From: Bacteroidota bacterium
Lineage (GTDB): Bacteria > Bacteroidota > Bacteroidia > J057 > JADKCL01
Length of the DNA: 64,000 nucleotides
Assembly (NCBI GenBank): GCA_016718825.1
Contig: JADKCL010000002.1
Coordinates: 62,001-126,000 of the forward strand
Direction: 5' to 3'
Each line of letters starts with the position of its first letter. Within the stretch, counting starts at the first letter, position 1. Under the pieces are notes generated by a model. That model had not been told where the DNA came from and ran no database searches. It was given only the letters and a program-made list of their open reading frames with translations. Shown piece after piece: positions 17,410-25,273 of this stretch. The translations under genes were made by a program, and so were the position numbers.

Positions 17410-17958
17410 TCAGTTGCGACTTGGAAAAATTCCGTAGAGGCAAATGATGTAATTCATGCCCAATGATGGCTGAAAGTTGGAGTGTGGTTGACTGCTGCCG
17501 GTAACACCAACAGTCAAATTGACCGTGGTTGATCCCATGGAGCCATTTCCAGTTGCGCTGTACAAGTTGCCGGTGCCACTCGTGGAATTGGCAGGGTACC
17601 CGGTCGTCGGATTGGATTCGTCGCCTCCGCCATTAAATGCACGCGGATTAACGGAACCCGCCCCCGTATGGCTGTGTGAAGGAATTTGGTTCACCGTCAG
17701 ACTCACGCCTTCGGAGCCATCCATTTCACCCAAGGTAATATTGGACAATCCTGCACCCTGACCAACGCCAACAGCTACACGAGAAGCGAAATTGGGCAAA
17801 GCAAAGGTTTGGACGCCATTTCCCCCGTAGGTTGTTCCCAACAAGGAGAAAAGTGCTGTATTTTGTGCGATTGAAAGCACCTGTCCTTGACAATAGGCCC
17901 AGTTCCGAGGTGCAAACGTAGCAGCAAACATTCTAATTTCTGCAATATATCCTTCCAT
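17410..17958 (-). CDS. Phage tail collar domain protein (MdpB-like), paralogue 2
   Basis: The 182-aa middle copy of the tandem. Its Collar domain (MEGYIAEIRMFAATFAPRNW, LLGTTYGGNGVQTFALPNF) is followed by RVAVGVGQGAGLSNITLGE and the histidine motif PSHSHTGAG, as in phage tail-fibre tips, and it ends GMNYIICLYGIFPSRN. It is closer to copy 3 than to copy 1. The 79-bp gap to copy 1 and 42-bp gap to copy 3 suggest one transcript with copy 3 first. Confidence 0.88.
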   Translation of the reverse strand: MEGYIAEIRMFAATFAPRNWAYCQGQVLSIAQNTALFSLLGTTYGGNGVQTFALPNFASRVAVGVGQGAGLSNITLGEMDGSEGVSLTVNQIPSHSHTGAGSVNPRAFNGGGDESNPTTGYPANSTSGTGNLYSATGNGSMGSTTVNLTVGVTGSSQPHSNFQPSLGMNYIICLYGIFPSRN

Positions 17959-18000
17959 AACGAACGATAGTTTTAGTCTAAAATTTGGTAAAAGTTGGAT

Positions 18001-18543
18001 TTAGTTGCGTGAGGGAAAGATTCCATACATACACACAACATAGTTCATGCCCAAAAGGGGCTGCTGATTGCTGTGGGGCATATTTCCCCCGCTTGAGCCA
18101 ATTGTCACCGAGACGGGAACGGCCCCCATCGTGGTATTTTGGTCGCCGCTGTAGATGTCGCCCGCGGGCGAAACTGAGAGGAAACCTCCGTTAGGATTCG
18201 TTTCATCTCCACTACCGCCCTGAACAAAAGGGGAGTAGGTTCCCATCGTGGCATGCGTATGCGCCGGGATCTGTGCTGTCGTCAATGTCACTGATTCCGC
18301 TCCCGACATCTGCCCAAGTGCATAATTCTGTAGCCCAGGACCTTGCCCGGCTCCAATACAGACGCGGCTTTGAAGGTTAGGCAACTGAAAATTGGTGGTA
18401 CCGTTTCCGCCGTAGGTTGTACCCAGGATCGAAAAAAGTGCTGTGTTTGAGGCAATTGCAATTGTAGCGCCATTGCAATAGGCCCAATTTTTGGGGGCGA
18501 AATTCCCTGCAAATAGCCGGATTTCGCCAATCATTCCTTCCAT
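18001..18543 (-). CDS. Phage tail collar domain protein (MdpB-like), paralogue 3
   Basis: The 180-aa first gene of the three-copy tandem (leftward transcription). It has the same architecture: MEGMIGEIRLFAGNFAPKNW, ILGTTYGGNGTTNFQLPNL, PAHTHATMG and C-terminus GMNYVVCMYGIFPSRN. The conserved ends and divergent middle and C-terminal segment (residues about 105-160) suggest a constant assembly domain with a variable tip. Regulation is not visible. Confidence 0.88.
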   Translation of the reverse strand: MEGMIGEIRLFAGNFAPKNWAYCNGATIAIASNTALFSILGTTYGGNGTTNFQLPNLQSRVCIGAGQGPGLQNYALGQMSGAESVTLTTAQIPAHTHATMGTYSPFVQGGSGDETNPNGGFLSVSPAGDIYSGDQNTTMGAVPVSVTIGSSGGNMPHSNQQPLLGMNYVVCMYGIFPSRN

Positions 18544-18627
18544 CGAATAAAGTTTTTAGTTGATAAACGGGTTAAAACCGATGACAAGTTAGCAAAAATC
18601 TGAAATCGGAAAAGCATTCGGTCGAGA

Positions 18628-18792
18628 ATGCCCAAAAAAACGTTGAAAGCCTTGTTATTCTTCATTGTAGGCATCAGCGGCGCGATTAATGCGGTTGATG
18701 CGCGCATTCTTTTTTACTTTTTTTCATCATTTCTCATTCAAAATTTTTGCCTTCTTCATATTGACAGCACATCCACGATATTTGCTCCGTGA
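18628..18792 (+). CDS. Possible small hydrophobic peptide overlapping the TPR gene start
   Basis: A 54-codon ORF (MPKKTLKALLFFIVGISGA at the N-terminus) looks like a signal peptide or single membrane segment. Its TGA stop overlaps the GTG start of the following lipoprotein gene by four bases (GTGA), a typical translational-coupling arrangement. Against it, the second half is T-rich and unconvincing, and a GC-rich hairpin region (18681-18706) followed by a T run inside it could instead be a terminator. Confidence 0.3.
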   Translation: MPKKTLKALLFFIVGISGAINAVDARILFYFFSSFLIQNFCLLHIDSTSTIFAP

Positions 18793-19901
18793 AGGCCACG
18801 ATTCCGATTTTATCCAACTTGACAGCTGTAAGGACGCTCAAAGAAGCGATCGCTTTTTCGCTTTGTCTGTTGATTTTCATGTCCTGTGAACCGCATACCC
18901 CATCGCGCACGAGCGATAATTTGGCAGATTCGATTGCTGCAGGGCCGAAGGGAAGCCTTTTAGATCAGGCAAAGAAGCTGCAGTCTCAACAAGACATTGC
19001 TGGCGCACTGTTGATCTATGACAAATTGCTTGCTGCAGATCCCATCAATGTGGCTGCCCTGGGAAATCGAGCCTATCTCTTGGAGTCCGCTGGAAATTTG
19101 GATGCTGCCTTGATGGACTACAATGTATTAATGGAGGTGGATCCCTCCAATTTCGCAGGGTTGATCCGCCGTGCAAAACTGCTTTCCTCGATGCAAAGGG
19201 ATAGCGCGGCACTTCAGGACTTTTCGCTGTTACTGACGCATCGACCTTCTGACCCCGAACTTCTCAATGCACGTGGCGAGGTGAATCTGCGCTTGGAGAA
19301 CTTCAAAGCGGCAATCGCTGATTTTGATGCAGCATTCCGGCTGCGTCGGAATTGGGAAAAGCCGATTTTGAACCGCGCTTCGGCTTGGTACTACCTTGGA
19401 GATGCCAAAGCAGCTACTGCGGACTATGAGTTCGTTTTGCAGTTGAATCCCAACAACAGTGAGGCTATCAATGGCCTCGGATTGGTCAGACAGCATTTGA
19501 TGGGGGATCTTGGGAAAGCTGAGGAATACTATCAAAAGGCCCTTTTCCAAAACCCGAACAATGCCGGCGCTTGGTTCAACATGGCGTTTATTGAGGCGGG
19601 TCGTGGTGAAAAGGTCAAGGCTGTCGAAGATTTTGGGCAGGCTATTCGGTTGGACACCAATTATGTGGAGGCTCACATCAACCGCGGAATTCTTGAAATG
19701 CAAATGCAGCGGCAAAAGGAGGCAGTGTTGGACTTCCAATTTGCAGCAAAACGCCGCCCCAACGATGGGCGCATGTTCATGCTGCTCGGGTGGGCACAAT
19801 GCGAAGTCTCACCGTCGATGCAAGGTTGTCTGACATTGGCCCGCGCAAAGGAGCTTGGAGAAAAAGGCGCCGAGGAACTGATCCAGAAGTTTTGCAATTA
19901 G
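18789..19901 (+). CDS. Tetratricopeptide-repeat lipoprotein
   Basis: A 370-aa protein with a GTG start. The hydrophobic segment and lipobox (AFSLCLLIFMSC) indicate outer-membrane or periplasmic lipidation at Cys 33. The mature part is about eight TPR units, for example LLIYDKLLAADPINVAALGN, ADYEFVLQLNPNNSEAINGL and AVEDFGQAIRLDTNYVEAHI. TPR arrays act as protein-binding scaffolds; the partner is unknown. It may be coupled to the short ORF upstream and is followed by a 332-bp gap. Confidence 0.85.
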   Translation: MKATIPILSNLTAVRTLKEAIAFSLCLLIFMSCEPHTPSRTSDNLADSIAAGPKGSLLDQAKKLQSQQDIAGALLIYDKLLAADPINVAALGNRAYLLESAGNLDAALMDYNVLMEVDPSNFAGLIRRAKLLSSMQRDSAALQDFSLLLTHRPSDPELLNARGEVNLRLENFKAAIADFDAAFRLRRNWEKPILNRASAWYYLGDAKAATADYEFVLQLNPNNSEAINGLGLVRQHLMGDLGKAEEYYQKALFQNPNNAGAWFNMAFIEAGRGEKVKAVEDFGQAIRLDTNYVEAHINRGILEMQMQRQKEAVLDFQFAAKRRPNDGRMFMLLGWAQCEVSPSMQGCLTLARAKELGEKGAEELIQKFCN

Positions 19902-20233
19902 ACCTTCTCCGAATCGTTTTCTCAAGTTGGGAATTCAAAAGATTTGCAGGATTTAGTACCATTTTCTACCTTTGTCGGAGGTAGAGAGAAAACCCGATTT
20001 GCATTGGTTTCAGCGATTTCATTTTTTGAATTGGTGCTGAAAACGATTGCAATCAGGTTGCTAATAAGGCACTTAGTGAGGATTTGAGGCAATGGATTCG
20101 TGCAAATTATTGCTCGGTTCGGCTTTGAGTTTTTTTGATTGTAAAAATTGTTCCTATATTGGATCATATTTCGGGGAAGCCGAAAACCGGAAAAAAGAGT
20201 AGGCAAAAAAGAAGTTAAAGACACAAAAATTTT
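19902..20233 (+). other. Intergenic region before the TM2 gene
   Basis: This AT-rich 332-bp gap has no convincing gene on either strand. TATATTGG at 20155-20162 is a weak candidate -7 element, and TTTCGG/CCGAAA (about 20169-20185) could form a small hairpin in the TM2 leader. I see nothing else. Confidence 0.4.
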
Positions 20234-20449
20234 ATGGCAGAGCAAAAACCAGTCCAGTCCAAGATGACGATGATCCTCATCGGTTTGTTCGTTGGTCAAC
20301 TTGGTATTCACCGTTTGATGATGGGTTATTCCAACTGGTGGCTTCAGCTGATCACCTTCGGTGGTTGCGGTATCTGGGCCCTGTATGACGTCATCATGAT
20401 TGCGACAGACAAAATGCCGATGGCAGACGGTCGTCCGCTCGAGAAGTAA
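20234..20449 (+). CDS. TM2 domain membrane protein
   Basis: A 71-aa protein consisting of one TM2 domain: two transmembrane segments joined by a short turn (MILIGLFVGQLGIHRLMMGY, then LITFGGCGIWALYDVIMIAT) with the usual GxxGxHR and GGCGIWxxxD signatures. TM2 proteins are small inner-membrane proteins of unknown role. It stands directly before a strong terminator and a second TM2 gene, so it is probably expressed alone and possibly abundantly. Confidence 0.9.
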   Translation: MAEQKPVQSKMTMILIGLFVGQLGIHRLMMGYSNWWLQLITFGGCGIWALYDVIMIATDKMPMADGRPLEK

Positions 20450-20479
20450 AAAAAAAGGGGGCAATCGCCCCCTCTTTTT
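20449..20479 (+). terminator. Rho-independent terminator after the first TM2 gene
   Basis: GGGGGC (20457-20462), loop AATC, GCCCCC (20467-20472), flanked by an A run before and TCTTTTTC after. It lies immediately downstream of the TM2 stop codon. Confidence 0.85.
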
Positions 20480-20502
20480 CTCCCTTTTTTGCTTGGTAGA
20501 CT

Positions 20503-20856
20503 ATGAATCTTGAAAAAAATACGTGCCCTGCTTGCGGCGCGCCAACTTCAAACCAAGGGCAGTTGTGCCCCGCTTGTGATGCAAGGCAACGTGATATTTT
20601 TGCAAATCCGCAAAACAATCAAGGCCGATCTGGCAACGGCGCTCCGCAAGGAGATCAATCCAAATGGATCATCTGTCTGTTACTATGCTGGTTCCTAGGC
20701 GCATTTGGCGTACATAGGTTTTACACAGGCCATATCGGGATCGGCATTGCACAACTGCTGACCCTGGGTGGATGCGGTATCTGGACCATCATCGACTTCA
20801 TCATTTTGGTAACAGGAAACTTTAAAGACTCGGATGGGAACCCCATCAAAGGCTAA
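20503..20856 (+). CDS. TM2 domain protein with N-terminal zinc ribbon
   Basis: A 117-aa protein. The N-terminus carries two CxxC pairs (CPACGAP and CPACDAR, residues about 8-27), a likely zinc ribbon, then a Gln/Asn/Gly-rich linker and a TM2 domain (CWFLGAFGVHRFYTGHIGIG, LLTLGGCGIWTIIDF). The zinc ribbon would sit at one face of the inner membrane and could bind nucleic acid or protein. The gene overlaps the next one by 23 bp, and the two are probably one operon. Confidence 0.9.
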   Translation: MNLEKNTCPACGAPTSNQGQLCPACDARQRDIFANPQNNQGRSGNGAPQGDQSKWIICLLLCWFLGAFGVHRFYTGHIGIGIAQLLTLGGCGIWTIIDFIILVTGNFKDSDGNPIKG

Positions 20857-21187
20857 AGAAGTCCTTTCTTTGCTGTGGCGCTATGCGCTAAGCAAACCCT
20901 TTCTCATGCTGCTACTCAGCTATGAAATGGTGGCGATGTTGTTGTATGCCATCACGGATGGCGAAATCGACGTCTGTATTCCTTGTTTGTGGACAACCAT
21001 CTTTGGTGTCCATTGTCCTGGTTGTGGCTTGACGACCGCCTCAATTGACCTGCTCAAACTGGATTTTGCCGGTGCATGGGAGGCCAATCCACTTGTTTTT
21101 GCTGTGCTTCCGGCGATCGTATTTTTCGCAGTGTCGGATTTCCTGAAGTTCCGCACCAAATCCATTTCGGAAGCCGCTGTGGCTTGA
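20834..21187 (+). CDS. DUF2752 membrane protein
   Basis: A 117-aa protein with two or three membrane segments and the DUF2752 signature FGVHCPGCGLTTASIDLL. The family is widespread in Bacteroidota and Actinobacteria, often near TM2 genes; its function is unknown and the CPGCG motif may bind metal or be redox active. The start at 20834 overlaps the zinc-ribbon TM2 gene by 23 bp in another frame, which implies tight co-expression. Confidence 0.85.
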   Translation: MGTPSKAKEVLSLLWRYALSKPFLMLLLSYEMVAMLLYAITDGEIDVCIPCLWTTIFGVHCPGCGLTTASIDLLKLDFAGAWEANPLVFAVLPAIVFFAVSDFLKFRTKSISEAAVA

Positions 21188-21246
21188 AGCTTTTCTCTGC
21201 GAATTCCCGTTCTTGAAGTAAATTCAATGCTGAAAAGGGAATCATC

Positions 21247-23241
21247 ATGCCTTCAAAACTTCAATTTTTGCATCCTTACCAGTTTTTCTTGCTGTTGGTC
21301 TTCATGATGTGCGGGAGCGAAGCCAAAGTTCAATCCGTCAATCCTGAGTTCCTTCACCGCATTGCTACCAAGGCCGAATACGACCTGCTTAAAGGCAAAC
21401 CCTTGACCGAAAAATACGGTATGGTAGAGTCGGTCAAAATTGTCCTCGACCTCCGTGACGATCAACTCTACTTCGTTTCCAGCGACAAATGGCGCTGGCA
21501 TTACGACTTTTGCCACGATAAACTCGGCTTCTGGCAAAGCAATTTCCTCTTCAATGAAGCCAATTACAGCGACAGCCCCAACCGTAGGTTTGCACTCGCC
21601 AACATCAACCACTTTGTCTCCGATGATCGCTGGACGCTCGAATTTTCCAGCGCCGATAATATTCCAATGTCCTTGGTGACAGATCTTTATCACCGTGTTG
21701 CGCGGGCAACATTCGTCGGCAAACAATTGCAGCTATTCCTGAATACCGCAAGGCTGGAAACGGCGATGGGGCTTGCGGGCGTTTCAAAAGGTATTCCCGT
21801 GGTCCTTCCCGACGAAATCTATGCTGGGCTCACATACCAAGCACTCAACTGCAAAACGGGTTATGGTTATCTCCGCAGAATTCCCGTCGCCAGTCTGGAT
21901 TCAACCCCGCCGGGTCCGACCGACATCGTTGTCTTGGACGGTCCAGCCCTTGATATTCCTGCCGTTGCAGGCTTGATGAGTCCCGAATTCCAAACGCCGC
22001 TCAGCCATTTGAATGTGCTCTGCAAAAATCGCGGGACGCCCTATTTCGCCATGAAGGGCATTTGGGACGATTCCCTGATTCGTTCGCTGGAGGATCAATT
22101 GGTTTTCTTTGAGGTCTTTCCAGACAGTTTTCATTTGCTGCCGGCGAATCTGAAGGTGGCGCAGAAATTTTGGGAAAGCCAGCGACCCAAGAAAGTGCAG
22201 CAGCTCAAAATGAACCTCAAGCCGACAGAATTGCAGGCAATGGACCGTTTGGGTCTGAATTCGATCGATATCGTAGGAGGGAAGGCAAGCAATTTTGCCG
22301 TTTTGCAGCGGCTTGCGGCCGAATCCAAGGGAAAATTCCGTGTGCCGGAAGGAGCATTTGCGATTCCATTTCACTGGTATTGGGCGCATTTCACCGAAAG
22401 TGGCGCCAAAAAATTGGTTGAATCCCTGCTTGCCGATCCCGCAGCCATGGCCGACACCCGCCAATTGCGCCACCGTTTGCTCGGCATTCAATCCAAGATC
22501 GAATCCCATCCTGTGAATCCAAAGTTGTTGGCGATGATTGACGAAAAGGTGCGCGCCACGAGTCCGACACTGCGTATGCGGTTTCGGAGCAGCACCAATG
22601 CCGAAGACATTCAAGGGTTTAACGGTGCCGGCCTCTACGAAAGCAAAACCGGAATCGTGGGAGATTCGAAAAAGCCCATCGAGAATGCAATCCGGCAGGT
22701 GTGGGGAAGCCTTTGGAACTTCCGCGCATTTCAAGAGCGGGAATATTTCCGCATCAGCCACCTGAATTGTGCGATGGGACTTTTGGTGCACCGCAGTTTT
22801 CCCGACGAAGAAGCCAACGGCGTGGCGATTACCAAAAACCTCTACCGCCCGAATTACTTCGGCTTTGTCATCAACGTGCAAAAGGGAGAAACCAGTGTCG
22901 TGAGCCCGCCCGCAGGCGTGGAATGCGATCAAATTATTTGCTACAGTGACAGCGATTTGGAGTTCTACAAAAACAAACGCATCGTCGAATACATCACGCT
23001 CGGCAATCAAAACGATGGCAAACCCGTACTTTCAGAGGCCGAAGTCATCCTGCTGACCGAGCAGTTGGCTGCGATCAAACGCTACTATTACCAGCGCCGA
23101 CCAGAATTTTCCATGGAATACGCTGACGGAAATGCTGACGATTTTGATGCCTACAACCGCTTCGCACTCGACCTGGAATTCAAATTCGACGGGCCAGAAA
23201 GAGTCTTGTATATCAAACAGGTACGACCTTACAATGATTAA
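21247..23241 (+). CDS. Exported dikinase-like protein (His swivel domain plus PEP-synthase-type ATP-grasp domain)
   Basis: A 664-aa protein with an N-terminal signal peptide (hydrophobic FFLLLVFMMC, likely cleavage after GSEA). Residues about 30-200 are an unrecognised domain. Next comes a swivel-like domain (about 215-280, DIVVLDGPALDIPAV) with TPLSHLNVLCKNRGTPYFAM, where the histidine sits at the phospho-His position. Residues about 335-660 are a PPDK N-terminal ATP-grasp: VGGKASNF, VPEGAFAIP, RFRSSTNAEDIQGFNGAG, EANGVAITKN, LDLEFK and IKQVRP. The His-then-ATP-grasp order is that of glucan water dikinases and opposite to PEP synthase. All main ATP-grasp signatures are kept, yet the protein appears exported, where ATP is scarce. 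The substrate is unknown. Confidence 0.85.
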   Translation: MPSKLQFLHPYQFFLLLVFMMCGSEAKVQSVNPEFLHRIATKAEYDLLKGKPLTEKYGMVESVKIVLDLRDDQLYFVSSDKWRWHYDFCHDKLGFWQSNFLFNEANYSDSPNRRFALANINHFVSDDRWTLEFSSADNIPMSLVTDLYHRVARATFVGKQLQLFLNTARLETAMGLAGVSKGIPVVLPDEIYAGLTYQALNCKTGYGYLRRIPVASLDSTPPGPTDIVVLDGPALDIPAVAGLMSPEFQTPLSHLNVLCKNRGTPYFAMKGIWDDSLIRSLEDQLVFFEVFPDSFHLLPANLKVAQKFWESQRPKKVQQLKMNLKPTELQAMDRLGLNSIDIVGGKASNFAVLQRLAAESKGKFRVPEGAFAIPFHWYWAHFTESGAKKLVESLLADPAAMADTRQLRHRLLGIQSKIESHPVNPKLLAMIDEKVRATSPTLRMRFRSSTNAEDIQGFNGAGLYESKTGIVGDSKKPIENAIRQVWGSLWNFRAFQEREYFRISHLNCAMGLLVHRSFPDEEANGVAITKNLYRPNYFGFVINVQKGETSVVSPPAGVECDQIICYSDSDLEFYKNKRIVEYITLGNQNDGKPVLSEAEVILLTEQLAAIKRYYYQRRPEFSMEYADGNADDFDAYNRFALDLEFKFDGPERVLYIKQVRPYND

Positions 23242-23243
23242 TG

Positions 23244-23304
23244 GAGAACTGCGAAGCACATCAGCAAAGCTAATTTAGAATTGAAAATAGAGAACTGCGA
23301 AGCA
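23244..23304 (+). repeat. Direct repeat GAGAACTGCGAAGCA
   Basis: The 15-mer GAGAACTGCGAAGCA occurs at 23244-23258 and 23290-23304 in the noncoding stretch after the dikinase-like gene. Part of it (GCGAAGCAAT) recurs near 28675. The role is unknown. Confidence 0.6.
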
Positions 23305-23459
23305 ATTGAGAAGCACACCGACGCCTGAGTACTCACGAAGACCCAAAAAAGACCCCCCCGCCCCCCACGGGGCAAATCAAAAAGGGGTTTGGCCCAATTG
23401 CGGTTCATAAGTTTGGCTGATTTACGCAGCTTTGTCCAACTTCCCATGTCTTCGTGCTG

Positions 23460-23508
23460 CTCCATTCTCCATTCTGCACTCTCCATTCTCCATTCTCCAT
23501 TCTCCATT
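23460..23508. repeat. Tandem heptanucleotide array CTCCATT, seven units
   Basis: Seven head-to-tail units (six CTCCATT, one CTGCACT at 23474-23480) fill 23460-23508. The last T is also part of the stop codon of the leftward TVP38 gene, so the array begins exactly where that gene ends. On the minus strand the unit reads AATGGAG and is open in all frames. Confidence 0.9.
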
Positions 23509-24074
23509 CAAAACAGCCACCCAGCTACCGCATTGCCGCCAAAAACATAAAGGCTCACCAAGGGCAGTTCGCCGATGAGGATTCCCAGGAAAAATTTCCA
23601 AGGCTTCATGCGCACAACGCCTGCGACATAGGCGACCAAATCTGTCGGAACCACCGGGAAAAATGCCCATGCGGCGACGATCCACAGACCGTAGCGCTCC
23701 ATTTTTCGTTGGACAAATTCAGTTTTGTGCGCGAACCGCTTCTGGAAAAACTTTTCGAAGCCAAGGAATTCGGTGAAGTAATAGATAATGGCGGCGCCGG
23801 CAAATACACCGATCATGGAAATTGCCAAAACCATCCATGGAGAATCCGGGAAGAGCAAAACCCCGGCAAAAATGAAGGCTGTACTAGGAATCAAAAACGC
23901 CCCGCGGGCGAGACAGATCAACAAATACACCAGAAACATCTGGTTTTCATACTGTCGGATGAATCCTGAAATGGCCTCTTTGGAACGGTATTCCGGAAAT
24001 GCAAAATAGAGGATCAGTCCGACTGCAATCAGGACGCCCCATACAATGGCCAATACCTTTTTTGACTTTTCCAC
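23508..24074 (-). CDS. TVP38/TMEM64 (DedA-like, VTT domain) membrane protein
   Basis: A GTG start at 24074, four bases after the galE stop, gives 188 aa; ATG 24122 would add 16 residues overlapping galE. Several membrane segments are seen (VLAIVWGVLIAVGLILYFAF, FLIPSTAFIFAGVLLFP, MIGVFAGAAIIYYFTEFLG) with the VTT-domain signature FFPVVPTDLVAYVAGVVRM. The family includes DedA-type and lipid-scramblase-like inner-membrane proteins. It is probably co-transcribed with galE. The stop codon abuts a heptamer repeat array. Confidence 0.88.
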   Translation of the reverse strand: MEKSKKVLAIVWGVLIAVGLILYFAFPEYRSKEAISGFIRQYENQMFLVYLLICLARGAFLIPSTAFIFAGVLLFPDSPWMVLAISMIGVFAGAAIIYYFTEFLGFEKFFQKRFAHKTEFVQRKMERYGLWIVAAWAFFPVVPTDLVAYVAGVVRMKPWKFFLGILIGELPLVSLYVFGGNAVAGWLF

Positions 24075-24078
24075 GGAA

Positions 24079-25113
24079 TCAGAGTGGGTTTTGGGCGAGC
24101 ATTTGTTGCCAGTTCCAAGCATCGCGCATTGCCTCTTCCAAGGTCAATTCGGCCTGCCATCCCGGCAAACGCGTCGCATCATTGGCCGCCCAAACCGCCT
24201 CCACATCTCCAGGTCGACGATCGACAAATGAGTAGGGCAACGTCATACCGGAGACTTTTTCAAACGCTTTTACCGCCTCCAAAACCGAGTGACCTTTGCC
24301 GGTTCCGACATTGGCAACGTGGTTGAATGTCGTTTCGGACCGATTTTTGAGGATCTCAAGCGCCATCACATGTGCCCGTGCGAGGTCCACCACATGGATA
24401 TAGTCACGGATGGCGGTTCCATCCTCTGTATGATAGTCTTGTCCGTAGATACTGAGTTGTTCCCGGAGGCCGGCTGCGGTTTGTGTGATAAATGGAACGA
24501 GATTGTTGGGGGTCCCAATTGGTAATTCACCGATCAGTCCGCTTGGGTGAGCGCCGATGGGGTTAAAGTAGCGAAGGGTAACGGCGCGCAAGCCGCGATC
24601 TGCGATTACGCTGTCGTTGATGAGTTGTTCGCAGACCTGTTTGGTGTATCCGTAAGGTGAGGAAGCCGGTTGAATCGGCGAATCTTCTGTCACCGGCAAC
24701 TCCTTCGGTTGACCGTAAACGGTACAAGAAGACGAAAAAACCAAACCTGGCTGACCAAAATTGGCCATCAGCATCAGCAGGCGCGCGAGCGAACCGATGT
24801 TGTTGTCGTAGTATTCTGCAGGTCGGGCGACTGATTCACCCACTGCCTTGAAAGCCGCGAAATGAATGACAGCAAACAGATCGCCAACCTTTTCAAAGAC
24901 TTGGATCATCTCGGAGAGATCACGGCAATCGCATTCGAAGACCGGAATTTCCTCACCGCAGATGATGGCCAACCGGTCCAAAACGCCCCGTTTGGAATTG
25001 GCAAAATTGTCAACAATCACCGGCTGATAGCCTGCTTTGAGCAATTCGACCACGGTGTGGCTGCCGATGAATCCGGCGCCGCCTGTGACGAGGACTTTTT
25101 TGGTTGCAATCAT
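24079..25113 (-). CDS. galE: UDP-glucose 4-epimerase
   Basis: A 344-aa short-chain dehydrogenase that interconverts UDP-glucose and UDP-galactose with bound NAD. The start at 25113 puts the Rossmann motif VLVTGGAGFIGSH at the N-terminus; the frame continues to 25293, but those 60 residues are not conserved-looking. Other signatures are SSSCTVYG, the catalytic YGYTK (Tyr-x-x-x-Lys), RYFNPIGAHPSG and RPGDVEAVWA. It supplies UDP-galactose for polysaccharide synthesis or feeds galactose into glycolysis. The TVP38 gene follows at once. Confidence 0.95.
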   Translation of the reverse strand: MIATKKVLVTGGAGFIGSHTVVELLKAGYQPVIVDNFANSKRGVLDRLAIICGEEIPVFECDCRDLSEMIQVFEKVGDLFAVIHFAAFKAVGESVARPAEYYDNNIGSLARLLMLMANFGQPGLVFSSSCTVYGQPKELPVTEDSPIQPASSPYGYTKQVCEQLINDSVIADRGLRAVTLRYFNPIGAHPSGLIGELPIGTPNNLVPFITQTAAGLREQLSIYGQDYHTEDGTAIRDYIHVVDLARAHVMALEILKNRSETTFNHVANVGTGKGHSVLEAVKAFEKVSGMTLPYSFVDRRPGDVEAVWAANDATRLPGWQAELTLEEAMRDAWNWQQMLAQNPL

Positions 25114-25273
25114 TCTGCGGGCGAAGATAGATTTACTACATCGGAAATTCAAGGAGGATTGGAAATGAGGCATGGACGCGGTATTCTGAATACGGGCTAT
25201 AATTGAATCTTCGACTTGCACAATCAGCCGTGATTCGCAGCAATCCGAAATTTTCTCCCGATTTTTGCAGACG

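Noticed and set aside
16788..18543. Prophage or tailocin
   Set aside because: Apart from the Collar domain no capsid, tail tube, baseplate, lysis or integrase gene is visible, and flanking genes are ordinary chromosomal genes.
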